A stretch of 64,000 nt of DNA from Agaricus subrufescens (taxonomy: Eukaryota > Basidiomycota > Agaricomycetes > Agaricales > Agaricaceae): positions 2,604,001-2,668,000 of the forward strand of contig CM057057.1 in the NCBI GenBank assembly GCA_029945375.1. The letters are read 5' to 3'. Position numbers and translations under genes: made by a program. Below the pieces are notes generated by a model. The model did no database searches. It was not told the DNA's origin and was given only the letters and a program-made list of their open reading frames with translations. Of this stretch, positions 23,401 to 34,732 are shown piece after piece; within the stretch, counting starts at the first letter, position 1; each line of letters opens with the position of its first letter.

Positions 23401-25046
23401 CAATCAGGGACACACAGGTTATGGTCTTTCCTAGGCCCATCTATGATAGATGAGGTGCGGCGTTAATAAAAGTAGATGCGAAACTTCCAGATGTCACAGG
23501 ACAAAAATAAATGACATACATCGTCTGCCAAAATAGCACCCTTGGCTTCTTTCGGTTCCTCCGCTGAAGCCTCCTCTGTTACAAGATTGACCCATTTGAA
23601 ACGCTGACTCAGTGGGTCAACCTGCTTGCGCCATAATGATGAGAATTCGCCATCCAACGCAGGCTGTTCGTGTTCACGATCGAGAAGAAATGTCAGAGCC
23701 TTTTTTTGATGTGGGTACAGCCTCGTCGCGACATCAAATGCTAGAGAGTGAAATCATGAGCAATTTAGAGACATGCACTGGTATTCTGATGAAGATCATC
23801 ACCTGGCTCTGTTTCAGGGAGCTCAACGCCATCTTTCAGGTGTTTGAAGACTTCTTCGATCTGGGCCCTTTGGACATCCTGGCTTTTGACCTGTGTTGAT
23901 TCCCATTTCGAAGATAATAGACGACTATTGAGTGAGAGCGGACGAGGATGTCCTCCCGGAGGTGGATTATGCGGATTGAAATAGGGATATGTGGTGAGGC
24001 GCGGATCATCGTAAGGGAGGCTCGGATGATCCAACAACAGATTGCACTGTTGGAGATAGTTGCCTACAGCGGTGATATTTCCCTTGGGCGTATACACGAG
24101 TAATTGAAGGGGTATCACGGGTAACTGACAAATTTTGCTGAGAGATGGCGCATACACGGACAATGCTGACTCACTCTGGGTGTCCCTCTGCGGATTTTTG
24201 CCTCTAAGCGAATCAAGCCTTTCCCAAGCATGCCCCCTAAATGATTGGCAACTTTTTGTTCGACGAATGCGAAATTTTCTGCAGGGAGAATATTGCCATT
24301 TGGAGATCGTTCACTCGGGGAACGTATGTGTATGGTGTCTGGATTCTGGAGGCCGCTGTTGTGTTCATGCAGCAGCCTGACGGGTGCCCACTCAAATTCT
24401 TGGGATGGGTCCCGAGACCTTAGATAGTCGACGGGCTGCAAGATGAGAGCATTGGCAGACAGTTGGCCGATGCAAACAGGTGTCTTGGGAGGATCCTGGG
24501 GATTGACAGGGACGAGTCCGGGGGGTATATTGTGGGCCACGGATGGCGGAGGAGACGGGGAGCTGGTGAGATCTATGACTTGGTTGGTGGAGGCGGGAGG
24601 GGAGTACGGGGGCAGGGGAGCATGGAATCCCTGGTGGAAAGGGGGCCCAGGGGGAACGATCGGCTGCGCCTGGGGCCCAGGCCGGGGCGGATAATGGTCA
24701 TCGTGGGGGATGGGATGGGAGACGGGCGGGGCGGGGGGAGGGATGCAAGTGGGGGGAGAGCGGATGCGCCGAAGTGGGGGCGATAGCGGGAGGCGAGGGG
24801 CGACGCAAAGTCGGGATGGGGGGGCGAGGCGTCGAGGGCAGGGGGGTGGGGCGGGGAAATGCCGGGGCTGGGCGACTGATAGTAGGCCGGGGACGGGGGA
24901 GAGGCATGGAGGGCGCGTGCGGAGGGCGGGGGGCGGTGGCGGGGGTCGTGGAGATCGTCCTCGTCCTGGGTGAGGTCGATGGGGTTGCTGCGGCCGTGGA
25001 TGGAGAGCGAGGCGAGCGGGGGCGTCGAGCCAGCAGCAGCAGCCAT
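20423..25046 (-). CDS. SNF2-family DNA translocase with RING finger (HLTF/Rad5/Rad16/Uls1-like)
   Basis: The ATPase begins GAILADDMGLGKTITCVSL (Walker A). It has LDEAQYV in place of DEAH and LCLTGTPVQNKLDDMFALI, as in the Rad5/Rad16 branch. A C3HC4 RING is inserted between the two lobes: CTECGGELCSL, an insert of about 45 residues, then RCQHLFCLMCYQNAICPGW and RPCSACQTEL. Lobe 2 has YDRLDGTMKREERSKAL, VLLVSLKAGGVGLNLTAA and RIHRLGQTKPV. The protein ends GERMEQLKELFK. The N-terminal region is Pro-rich with two SUMO-interaction-like motifs (NPIDLTQDEDD and NQVIDLTSS), then a HIRAN-like segment (VCIGQLSANALILQPVDYL, LGKGLIRLEAKIRRG). This suits a SUMO-guided ubiquitin ligase/translocase in DNA repair. 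The reading frame changes in the GC-rich part near 24600-24850, through an intron I could not fix. Confidence 0.88.
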
Positions 25047-25165
25047 GGCTCAGGGACAGACAGTGCACACTTGTCCCGCTCACAGCCTTTTCTACCCAGT
25101 CACTCCCGCTGACAAATCCCGGCGCGTATTACATATCGTATTCATTCGCTATCTACTACAGCAAC

Positions 25166-26546
25166 TAGGTCCACCCCATCGAGTAGTACGCCTGCCGCGC
25201 CGCCTCCTCTTTCGCTATCTGCTTACTGCTGCCCTTGCCTTCCCCCTTGCGGATCCCGTTCACTGTCAACACACATGAGTCAATCCGTCCAGACGCCCTG
25301 TCTGGCTCACGCCTCAGCAATCAAAATATCACTCACCAACACACTGCACAGTCCACTGGCCAGCATGTGACGGTCCACTAAACTCGGCAGAATAGTCGAC
25401 CTTCACCCCACGCTGCGCAGCCGTCTGGTTGAACAGGGGAAGAAACGGGGCATTCGGCGTCGCCGGCGCCAACGGGTTCGGTCTCACCGACGATGATAGT
25501 CCTGTCATTCCCTGACCAACAGATGTCTTGCCACCAACAGCCGTCAACCGACTTCGCTGCGGCTGCCTCGCAGCCACTGCTTGCCCAGGTAATGACTGCG
25601 GGTTGGTCAGGGAGCGCAACAATTCTGTGTATGGAAGTGATGCAGTCGACAGTCCTTGATATGTAGGCTTCGGCATGTGCGGTGGCACCTGGCGAGTGGG
25701 GTATGTTGTCTGCGTTGGCGCGTTCAGATACGGTGAGGTAGGGGAATACAGTTGCGCGGCCGTTGGATCCGAAGAGGTTGACGTCAACGTAGCCGACGAG
25801 GGCGCCGGAGACCCCACCCGCAAAGACAAAGAGGACAAGGAAGAGCTTACTGACTCGGCCTTGACCTTTTTGGCGGGTGGCGTCTCCGTCGTCATCGAGG
25901 GAGAAGGCTTGCTTTGTTCACAATACCGAACGAGCAACTCAACCCATTTCCCTACCCCTTCTTGTCCAGACTGACGGAACACAGCACCAACATACGCGCA
26001 AAACACCCTCCGGGATTCCTGTTCATTCCAAAAACAATCATGTCAATGCGAGCAGTGCGAGAGCCACCTCTCCCCGTACCTTTGGTGTATGTAGCTTCGA
26101 TCGTACTTCAGCAACGCAAATAACCTTCCTCAACATCTGATATGCAGTCACCCATCCGACTATTACATTATCATCTAATATCTTTGTTTTCTGATCCTAG
26201 AGGCAGTAAAATGTGGTCAACTTCATGCCACGATGCATTTGATCAAACGGACAATAAGCTCATCGACAGACAGAGGAGGTTTCCTCTTGAAAAGTATCAT
26301 AGTGACAGCACTATCCAAAACTCGACCACCCAGTACCGCCAGCCGAGTATTGTCCATAGGACCTTCCCCTTTGGCGGCGTTGGGCGGCCGTACCGACTCG
26401 TGAGTCAATGCCTCGAGGATAAGGTCTTGATTTATTTCCGGGAGATGTGGGATAACAGCAGAGGGATGAGAAAACTCCCCCGAGCGGTTACGCTTGAGGG
26501 GTTGCGAGAAAGTCGTCGTCGCCGGTGAGGGATACACATGCTGCAT
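25166..26546 (-). CDS. RNase III-fold protein with C-terminal dsRNA-binding domain, catalytic residues missing
   Basis: The N-terminal exon reads INQDLILEALTHESVR followed by DNTRLAVLGGRVLDSAV. This aligns with the RNase III signature NERLEFLGDxVLD, but the acidic catalytic residues are replaced (E to T, E to A and D to G). A linker of about 150 Ser/Pro/Thr-rich residues leads to a dsRBD: VDYSAEFSGPSHAGQWTVQC, then GSSKQIAKEEAARQAYYSMG. The final exon ends at TAG 25166-25168. Fold plus dsRBD with a dead active site resembles mitoribosomal protein mL44, which is an inference. It could also be a fungal RNase III-like protein of another role. It lies only about 120 bases upstream of the RING-SNF2 start on the same strand. 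ATG 26546 (MQHVYPSP) is the chosen start. Confidence 0.72.
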
Positions 26547-26727
26547 GGAAGTTGAAGTGAGAGAAGGAAGGAGACAGACGACCCGTTACAGCGTTTTGTG
26601 TCACGCCCCGATCGCTCCGACTTCCCACACCTGCTTCGCTGCCACTCAGACTCACAATGATTCACAAAATCCGACTCATTAATAAATCCGAGTAACATAC
26701 ATCATGAAGGGTCCGTACGGTAAAGAA

Positions 26728-29700
26728 TTAAGCATTGAAGTTTTGCGGCATCGACGTCTCTATTTCCCGCGCTTTCGACTTGGTCAACAACTTCCTCAAA
26801 ATACTCACGATGTCACGTTTAGTTGGGTCCCGCTCAAGTCGCTCGATCTGTATTGATATGCTTGCGTAATGACGTCAGCATTAGCGCCCAGAAACTTCTC
26901 GATACCGCACTGACCTTTTGGGTCCGGCCCGAACAAAAGGACAATCTTTTATTAGATGAGAGGGCCCACTGCCGCACACTGGACACGGGGTCTCTGGCAC
27001 TTTGGCCTTCTTTCTCGTAATATCTTCTGTGGGTGACGGTGACGGTGGTCGTTTGGACGGACCTAGCGGCTGGGTGGTATACGGTGGATTTGGGTTCACT
27101 CTGAACACCTCTGTATGTGAGTGGGGCTGTTGGAACGAACCGACCGGCTGGGTGGTTAACGATGGATTCGGATAGTTATTAATTAATTGGCGTGATGATA
27201 TGGCTGGCGCGGTTGGGTACGTTTGCATTTGATGTTGTTGTGGGTACATATGTGGGCGCTGAGAGGGTTGCGCCCTTTGACGATAATGTGTCGTGGTATT
27301 AGCCAGAGCAGGCCTTTGCACAGGGGGCCCGATAGTGACAGCCTGCGGCTTAATAGGGTATAGTGGTTGACCCGCTATCAAATGGAGATGGCCACGAGAA
27401 TAAAGTATTTCATCGATCGTTTTGATTGCAGCATTCTGTATGAATATTCAAGTTCAAATTCACGGCTAGAAAAGGTAACACCTACCCGGGTCTCCCAATC
27501 CTCATCATCTGCATGGAGAATCAAAATTTCTCGATATTCGGCGAGATTATCTGATTTATTCGTCATAGAGCATTCACCAAACCCATCTCCATGCACTTGG
27601 CCACACAGCCCGCAGGGAGGAGCCGCGGCTACAGCCGGCTGAGGAGATCGCTGCCTCGGTTTCAGAGGCACATACCTGGGACTGGAGCCTTGAGTTGTCC
27701 TCTGCTGGACCCGATTCGAAACATTCCCGAGGTCATCGTCAATAATACCATCACCCATAACAGCGTCGCTGCTTTCATCAATCGATTCTCCACCGTCAGA
27801 AACAGTATATGCAGAGCCTGACCCTTCCGATTTTGGAGGCTTCTTTCCTTTCTTTGCCTTTGGCCGCTGTTCTACAGTTTCTTGCGAACCATTGGCACCC
27901 ATCTTTTTCTATTCAGGGCAAAGTATCAGTATCTGCTGCTGGTTATAATTTTCTTTTAAGCACAAACCTTCGCAGCAGCAGCAGCCTTGCGACGCCCTCG
28001 ACCGGAAGCTGCTTCCACCTGTACAGCTGTTTTCATTTGGTCAGCTTGGAGCTTCTCAAGAGCTTGTGTCCAAGAGTCAACTTGGTCGTTGTCGTCTATC
28101 TCTTCAAGCTGGTCTTTGTCCGCAGCCCAAACCTTTGCAAATGAGAAATTCATGCCCTCCTTTGGCTTGTCTTCTTCATCACCTATTTCTTCCGTCCGCT
28201 CAATGAGCTTCAGAAGATCTTGGTCAGAGTCTAAAAGGGACAAAAAATCCTCTCTCAATAACTAGTGGAACACCATACAAGCGCACTTACAAGTAATACC
28301 ACGAGACTTGTCTCCTTCATCTTCCTCAAAAAGGGCTTGCGCTCCGTATGAAAGAATAGACTGAATATTCTCACCCGCTCCGTCAGGATCATCGCCCATC
28401 TTCTGGACAATCAAATGGTCTAGAACGAGTTTCTTCTTCCCGATCTGCATAATACGTTCTATCCATTGTATCAGATTTAGTCATTCGAAGCATTATTATA
28501 GGCTTTACCTTCCGCAGAATCTTTCACCATAAGCTTAAAGACGAGGCAAGTCTTCTGCTGACCATAACGATACGCACGAGCAATAGCCTGAGGAACATCA
28601 TCATTACAGATCTCGAAAAACGCAGACTAGACATACCTGCAAGTCTTGATGAGGGTTAAAATCGGGGTCGAAGATGATTACTGTATCAGCAGTCTAATGA
28701 GCGTTCGTGAGCACGGCTTGACTTCATTGATTGGGCACTTAGAGCTCACAAAAAGATTGATCCCAACCCCCTGTATATGAGTGAGTAAATAGACATTGAA
28801 GGCAATGTAGAAAACATACTCCAGCGCGAGTTGTTAGGAGATAGATAAAGACATCAGATCCCGCTTTATTGAACTCGTCCATTCCTTTCTGTCTCTCACT
28901 ACTCTTCGTACCACCATCCTAACTTTCTGTCAATATCCTGCTAGAACCCAAAAAAAAAAATTGCGAAAAGGCATACCAAACGTAAATACTTAAACCCCTC
29001 TCCCGCTAAGAAATCTTCAATCACATCTAGAGATAAGACAAACTAGCCACTGTGATTAGAACGACCCGCAAGAATTAAATCGTTAAAAGTGTACCTGACT
29101 GAATAAAAGAACACGATGTCCACGTTCTTTCAACTTTGGCAACATGGACCTCAGCAGACGCAACTTCCCACTAGCATCAATAAGCTTTTCGTGAACCGCC
29201 CTCTCATCTAATCCTTTAGGTTCGATATCTTCAGAGTAGAGATAAGGATGCTGTAAACACCTAGCTTTTTTAAAACACCGTAGTATAATCAAGACAAAAA
29301 AAGATGCCATACTTTCGCACGTGCATGAGTACATTGTTCAATTTACCCTTATGAGATGCGCCAATGTTGTTTTGTGACAATCCGTTCAGTAAGTTGAGGT
29401 TGTGACCTATCGCCGCACCAACATCAGAAAACTCCGGAAGTGCGGTGAAAGTAGAAATTTCTCACTCATGATTGAACGAACCACCTCTTTCTGTAACGGT
29501 GTCATCGAAACAGGGACAATAACTTCGTTCTAATACGAGATCGAGGATTAAGAGGTGAAATCCTCATCAACAATAGACTACGTACCTTGGCTGGAAGTTG
29601 TAGAACCTCACTCTTTATGCGACGCAAGAAATACGGTCGTAAACGACTATGTAAAACCTTGATACTTTCCTCATCCAATTCGACATACTCTTTTTCTAAG

Positions 29701-32700
29701 GCCTCTAAATCCGCCCATTCCAATGGATCAAGGAAATTCATAAGATTGAATAATTCACGAATATTGTTATTTAATGGCGTCTAGGCATACGAAAGTCAGT
29801 AGAGAACTTGGTGTGAGTTTCACAGAGCCAAAATTACCCCAGTCATGATTATACGATGTATACTGTTCAGTTCATTGAGTTTACGGAACAATAAACTGCT
29901 ATCATTTTTCACTATTGAAAGTTTAAGACCAACAGACGGTGTCAGCATTGAGCAAGCACTCACAGCGTTGTCCTTCATCAACAATCAACACCTCCCAACG
30001 AGGTTGGTTCTTAAAAACTGTCGTGAAGTCTCTTCCCGTAATACCCTCATATGTCGTGACGAGTACATGAAACTTGGCCGGTGTGTTAGTCGATTTGTAG
30101 TTCTTATGAACTAACTCAAACTTTCTAATGATATCTCTTGCTTTCTTTTCACCATAGTAAGGAACAACGCGGAGATTTGGCGCCCAGCGTTCGAATTCTC
30201 GAACCCAGTTAGTAATCGTCGAGTTGGGAACTACGACCAAGGCTGGAAAACTTTTCCATTTTTGTGCTATAAAACCAAGGAACGTAGCGACTTGAACGGT
30301 TTTACCCTAAGTATGGTTAAGCATCATTATGGTATGAATGTAAAACGAAATACGTACGAGACCCATCTCGTCTGCAAGAATACACTGTTGATGATTCCAC
30401 CAGTTGTTACATAGCCAATTGAACCCGTCAACTTGAAAAGGCATCAGCTTAAAACCAGCAGCTTGACCGAGTTGCAGGTCGTCGGCATCTTTGAGATGAT
30501 ACTTCTTCATAAACGCATCCTTAACTCGATTGTCGAAAACTTTGGCATGCGCAGCACTAAGTTTAGGTACTTCCACAGTCCGTGAGTAAACAAATCGCTG
30601 GAAAGCATTAGAGTATGCCTCGTATCCCTTCTCGTCTGGTCGCGGTGGCGAATCCCAAGAAGCTGAAAACTCATGAGACTTTTATGCCAAGTTGAACGTA
30701 AGAATGAAGCCATACCTTCATCATAACCCAAATCACCCCATTTAAAGAACGCCCAAACCACATTATTCATTTCCTTCATTGTGATTTTCCGACCCGTCCT
30801 CTCTTCCCACTGCTCCGCCGTTTCTGTATTATCCATCGAAGGTAATTCTCCATCCTTAGAGACCCTGTTCTTCAATTCTTCCAGACCCTCGTCTTCATCC
30901 TCTTCATCATCAGAGATGACAGTAATAGCTCCACTCTTCTTCTTGTTGACCTTCTTTGCTTTCAACCGCTTCGGCACCCAAAGTACTATATCTAACACTC
31001 GATCCACCGTCTTCCAAATAGGCGGTATCCACCTTTCGGCATCGGGTAGAGCATCACTAGGCAATTTCGGTGCTACAGCCATTCCAGGTTTCGTTGACGA
31101 AGCTCTTGACTCTTCATCAGCGGCAGCAATGTCAAATGTAGCCGTGTCGTCTACACCCTCTTCCTTCCCTTCATCATCAACTGGCTCTTTCAAAAGTTCA
31201 ACTTTGGTTCCACCGCTCAAGAAGTTCTTCAATCTGCTGGCATTGGTTGACACAAGCCACATGTGGGGCACCCACGACAACCTACGGAAACTCCTATCTT
31301 GCCACTTGACGAGGTATTCTCTAGGTAGTCTTTCTTTATATGGGGGTGGTTCGTCTTTTGGACGCTTAGCCTCGGTTGCATTAGGAGGATATGGACGCCA
31401 TGCAATGATTTTGTCTAAGGAGTACCGGAAGGATGTGCAGTCGGCGCAGAGCCACGAAGTATCAAATTGATAGTACTCCGCTATTTCTGGAAGAGAAGCA
31501 TCCGAAGAGAGAGAATCGGGGTGAGGGAGATGGGCGTAATGTGCTAAACGTTTGCATGTCAGGCAGCGGTACAGCAATTCGCGAGATGGCTTGTTGGTAG
31601 GTGGCTTCTCTGTTTCTTGCTGAGAAACTTCTTGGGAGATGTCAATCATTTCCATGTCCTCGTCGCTATCTTTACGGTTCACTGTAGTAGAGTCTTCTTC
31701 CAAGGGCTTCAGGACGGTCTCCATGCATCCCATACAGAGTCCACCCTTTGAACATGGACCTAGAACGTAATTGAGCTTGAACGTTTATTGTATGCTTCCT
31801 GAATCACACTGACCGCAAATGAAGTCTGTCATTTCTTGTACTCCCAGCTCCTTGCGCTTGGGTGGCATTCCGTTTTCATCCCCATATTTTGACTTCCACT
31901 TTGCAGCTTCGCGTTGGCGGATTGCTCGAAGTATCTCATCTCGCTGAGTCTGAGCCATGCAACCCCAGTGAGCAGAGACACAACATTTCAGACTGTCAAA
32001 AGTCAGCACTCAAGGAGCACAAGCTAAGTTGATGGCGTACCATCGAACCCAGCCTCCCAGCCTTTCGATTCTCTCCTCCTCATCTGTCTCCTCATCACTT
32101 TTGGCTGCCTTTTTCCTACCCTTCCTCCTCTTCCATGCGGCCAACCGGATATTGGCTGGCGCTAAATGACACTTCTCACAGAATTTGCGATGAGCCCTCA
32201 ACGCCTTATCTTCATCATCTGAAAAATAATCCAAATCAATGTCCTCGATGGACTTGACAGTTCCATATTCCGGTTTGGCACCCTTCGGTGCCGCCCTTCG
32301 CTTGCCCTTGCCCTTTTTGGCTCTAACGTACCTTGAACTGGCATATTCATCGTCGTCATCGTCATCATCGTCGTCGCTTTGCATATCAGACTCCCCATAT
32401 TCATCCTCATCCTGACGGGCTGACCTCAACGTTAACTTGAGCCTCCGCTGCCCGGACCTTAGTGTTCTTCGTGGGCGCACCGAGTCATCATCTTCATCAT
32501 CAGTCAGTGTCAAGATGACTCTCCTGCTTTTCTTCGGGCTGAAAGGTAAATCTTTATGGACTCTCGAACTTCTTCGGGTAGGCCGCCTGAAGCCCGAATC
32601 GTCGTCTGTATCGTCATCAGAGTCTCCGTAGGATGAAGTTGGGATTGAGGTCAGAACAGAACCACTCCGACTGCGTGTAACGCTTTTGATACGGTCTGTA

Positions 32701-33196
32701 GGATGTACATAGGAGCCGGCTGGGTCAAATGGGTCAAGTTCGCCAGTCGCCTTTTTGTGTCCTTGATAAAGCGTTAGGGGTAGAGAATCAGTACTCGAGA
32801 TCAAAGTCGCGTACTGTAGGTCTCCAGTAAGTCTGAAAAATAAGTTTCAAAGCCTTCTCCAGGGTACTGTACAAAGGAAAACGCGTTAATGTACTCAAAG
32901 GACGCGCAAACGAGATAACGACGCACCCGACGAACTATTCCGTCCTGGAACCGGGCAAAGTACCAGATCCTCCTGCCTTGCACATATTCGCCAATAATTT
33001 CATCTATCTTTGGGAATAGAGAAGAATCTTTGTAAGGCTTGTAACGCGTTTTACGCTCGGCGGAGAACTCAGGGAGAGAGACACAGGCGAAGAGTGATCT
33101 CCGGCCATGGCCATTGGTTGTCGCAAGTTTGGTGTCCGGTGGAGGAGTTTCGTCAATAACTATGACAGTTTTCGGCTTTGGAAGTGATTCCGACAT
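26728..33196 (-). CDS. Large PHD/chromo/SNF2 chromatin remodeller, Mit1/CHD-like
   Basis: ATP-dependent nucleosome remodeller. Order from ATG 33196: an N-terminal segment ([20 protein letters not shown]), a long acidic/basic disordered region ([14 protein letters not shown]), a zinc-finger region of PHD type ([39 protein letters not shown]) and a chromodomain-like [20 protein letters not shown]. The ATPase follows: [60 protein letters not shown] (DEGQ for DEAH, across an intron) and [20 protein letters not shown]. The C-terminal lobe lies in many small exons at about 28450-29500. The tail has two Cys/His knuckles ([15 protein letters not shown] and [16 protein letters not shown]) and ends SMPQNFNA at TAA 26728-26730. 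The architecture resembles S. pombe Mit1 of the SHREC silencing complex. The assignment to that orthologue is inferred. Confidence 0.83.
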
Positions 33197-33414
33197 CCCA
33201 CCAAGGGGCCAGAAACAGTGAAGCGGAAGGAAGTTTGGAGTGTCAAGTGTACGGAATGAAGAGAACCAATCAAACGCCTCCCCAAAAGGTTAATTAGTGC
33301 GCCAAAGGGTGACAAATCAAGACGCGTCGCATCAAAACGCGAAAATTAAGATACAACGACGATACAATAATGATACAACTATAACAAATCGAAACCAAGT
33401 AATGCGTAGGTAAA

Positions 33415-34600
33415 TTAGATTAAGCTAAGATTGATATTCATCTCCAAAAGCCATTGGTGGCACTGACGAGCCACCTCCTCCCCGTGATCTATGCAGGTAC
33501 TGCGTTAGAACGGGTAGGTTAAGAGCAAAGCGTCACTCACTAATGCAGAATGCATGTGGTATGAAAGGTTCTCCGAGAGTTATTCGTAATGACCCAGAGT
33601 CTGGTTTAAAATTACTTAAGATATGATGTCGTTGCTTTCCGACCCAGTCATCGTGGTCGGCAAAGTAGAACCAAAGGCGGTGACGGTTTTCTTGCAACAG
33701 ATCGACGTCAAGATCGCGAATTTCAAGCATTTCCTCATCGCCCATACGTAAAGTTGCACGAACACTGTCAGGGCTTCGTATGAGTTCAAGGAGAACTTTG
33801 AGCTGATTTATTGGCCACTCGAGGCCGACAAGTCTATGAAGAACGGAGAGCGGAATATGCTTGCCAATAACTGTCAAACGGGAAATGACACGCCTCGGAA
33901 ACGGTTTGAATAATGACTTGAAGCTTTTGTTAAAAGCGAGAGTGACGGGACGGCAATGGACTTGCACTTACCGAAAGCTTTCTCCCATTTGGTGTGTCAG
34001 CGATATGGCAGATAGTAGGAAAGAGAAGAAAAACACCGGCAACGGCATCCGAACGTGCTTTCAAAACCTGGAACATTGGTGAAGATGTTACCGAAATGGA
34101 GGGGTATCTGAAACTGACCTGCAATGCCACCCAAGTGCCAACGCTGTGGCCGATAATCATGACTCTGGAAGAAGAGAATTCTGAAACCAGCGCATCAAAT
34201 GCTTCTATTGCGCTCAGAACCTGGGAGTCCAGACTGTGCCTCGAGTGTGGGGTCATGTCGGTGTATATGCCGGGCGTATGGTCGATGTGGGCATGCGCGA
34301 GGATGGCGAGATTTTCCGTGAGGTCCTTGTCCTGCAGTGCAGAGAGAAAAGGAGTGTAAAAATCCAGCAGCCCCGGGTTTCCTAAGGGAAGGTCAGAAAT
34401 GGGGCGGAGAGGAGATCTGAGGAAGAGAGACCTGGGATGAAGAGGACGATTGTTTCGACACGCATGCCGGGTTTCAGCGGGGGCCACCAGAGACAGTGGG
34501 CAGGACCCAGAGGCGGGGGGTGGTCGAAGACGGCGTTGGAGTAGGGGCCATGGGAGGGCCGCTCGGGGAGGGGGCGGAGAAAGGGGGGGAGACTGGCCAT
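33415..34600 (-). CDS. Lipid-droplet-associated serine hydrolase (LDAH family)
   Basis: Alpha/beta hydrolase of the LDAH/C2orf43 type. After the start (MASLPPFLRPLPERP) come a beta strand and oxyanion turn joined across an intron (ETIVLFIPGNPGLLDFY). Then come HAHIDHTPG, the nucleophile elbow MIIGHSVGTWVALQ (GxSxG), and AVAGVFLLFPTICHIADTPNG, which is typical of this family. The acid and His regions are RLWFYFADHDDWVG and IPHAFCINHGEEVARQCHQW. It ends at TAA 33415-33417. Family members sit on lipid droplets and are linked to sterol ester turnover; the exact substrate is unsettled. It is divergent from SEC8, with 132 bases between start codons. Confidence 0.9.
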
Positions 34601-34732
34601 TGCTCGGCCAGCCTGGCGTACTGGCGGTTCAGAAACAATGTCTGTCTGATGCGGTATGGGGCCGTGTATCACTGTCCGGAAAAGGCAACTGATCGCGGCG
34701 GCCAACGCTGTTTCTTTCATCCGCACGCGTCC
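34601..34732. promoter_or_regulatory. Shared 132-bp divergent promoter, LDAH / SEC8
   Basis: The two start codons are 132 bases apart on opposite strands. The interval is mixed-composition with no TATA box, and must carry both core promoters and 5' UTRs. Confidence 0.5.

Noticed and set aside
24443..25112. Several long plus-strand Gly/Arg-rich frames
   Set aside because: Caused by the GC-rich Pro-coding exon of the RING-SNF2 gene on the opposite strand.
25166..26546. Active Dicer or RNase III
   Set aside because: No helicase or PAZ domain, a single RNase III fold and missing catalytic acids.
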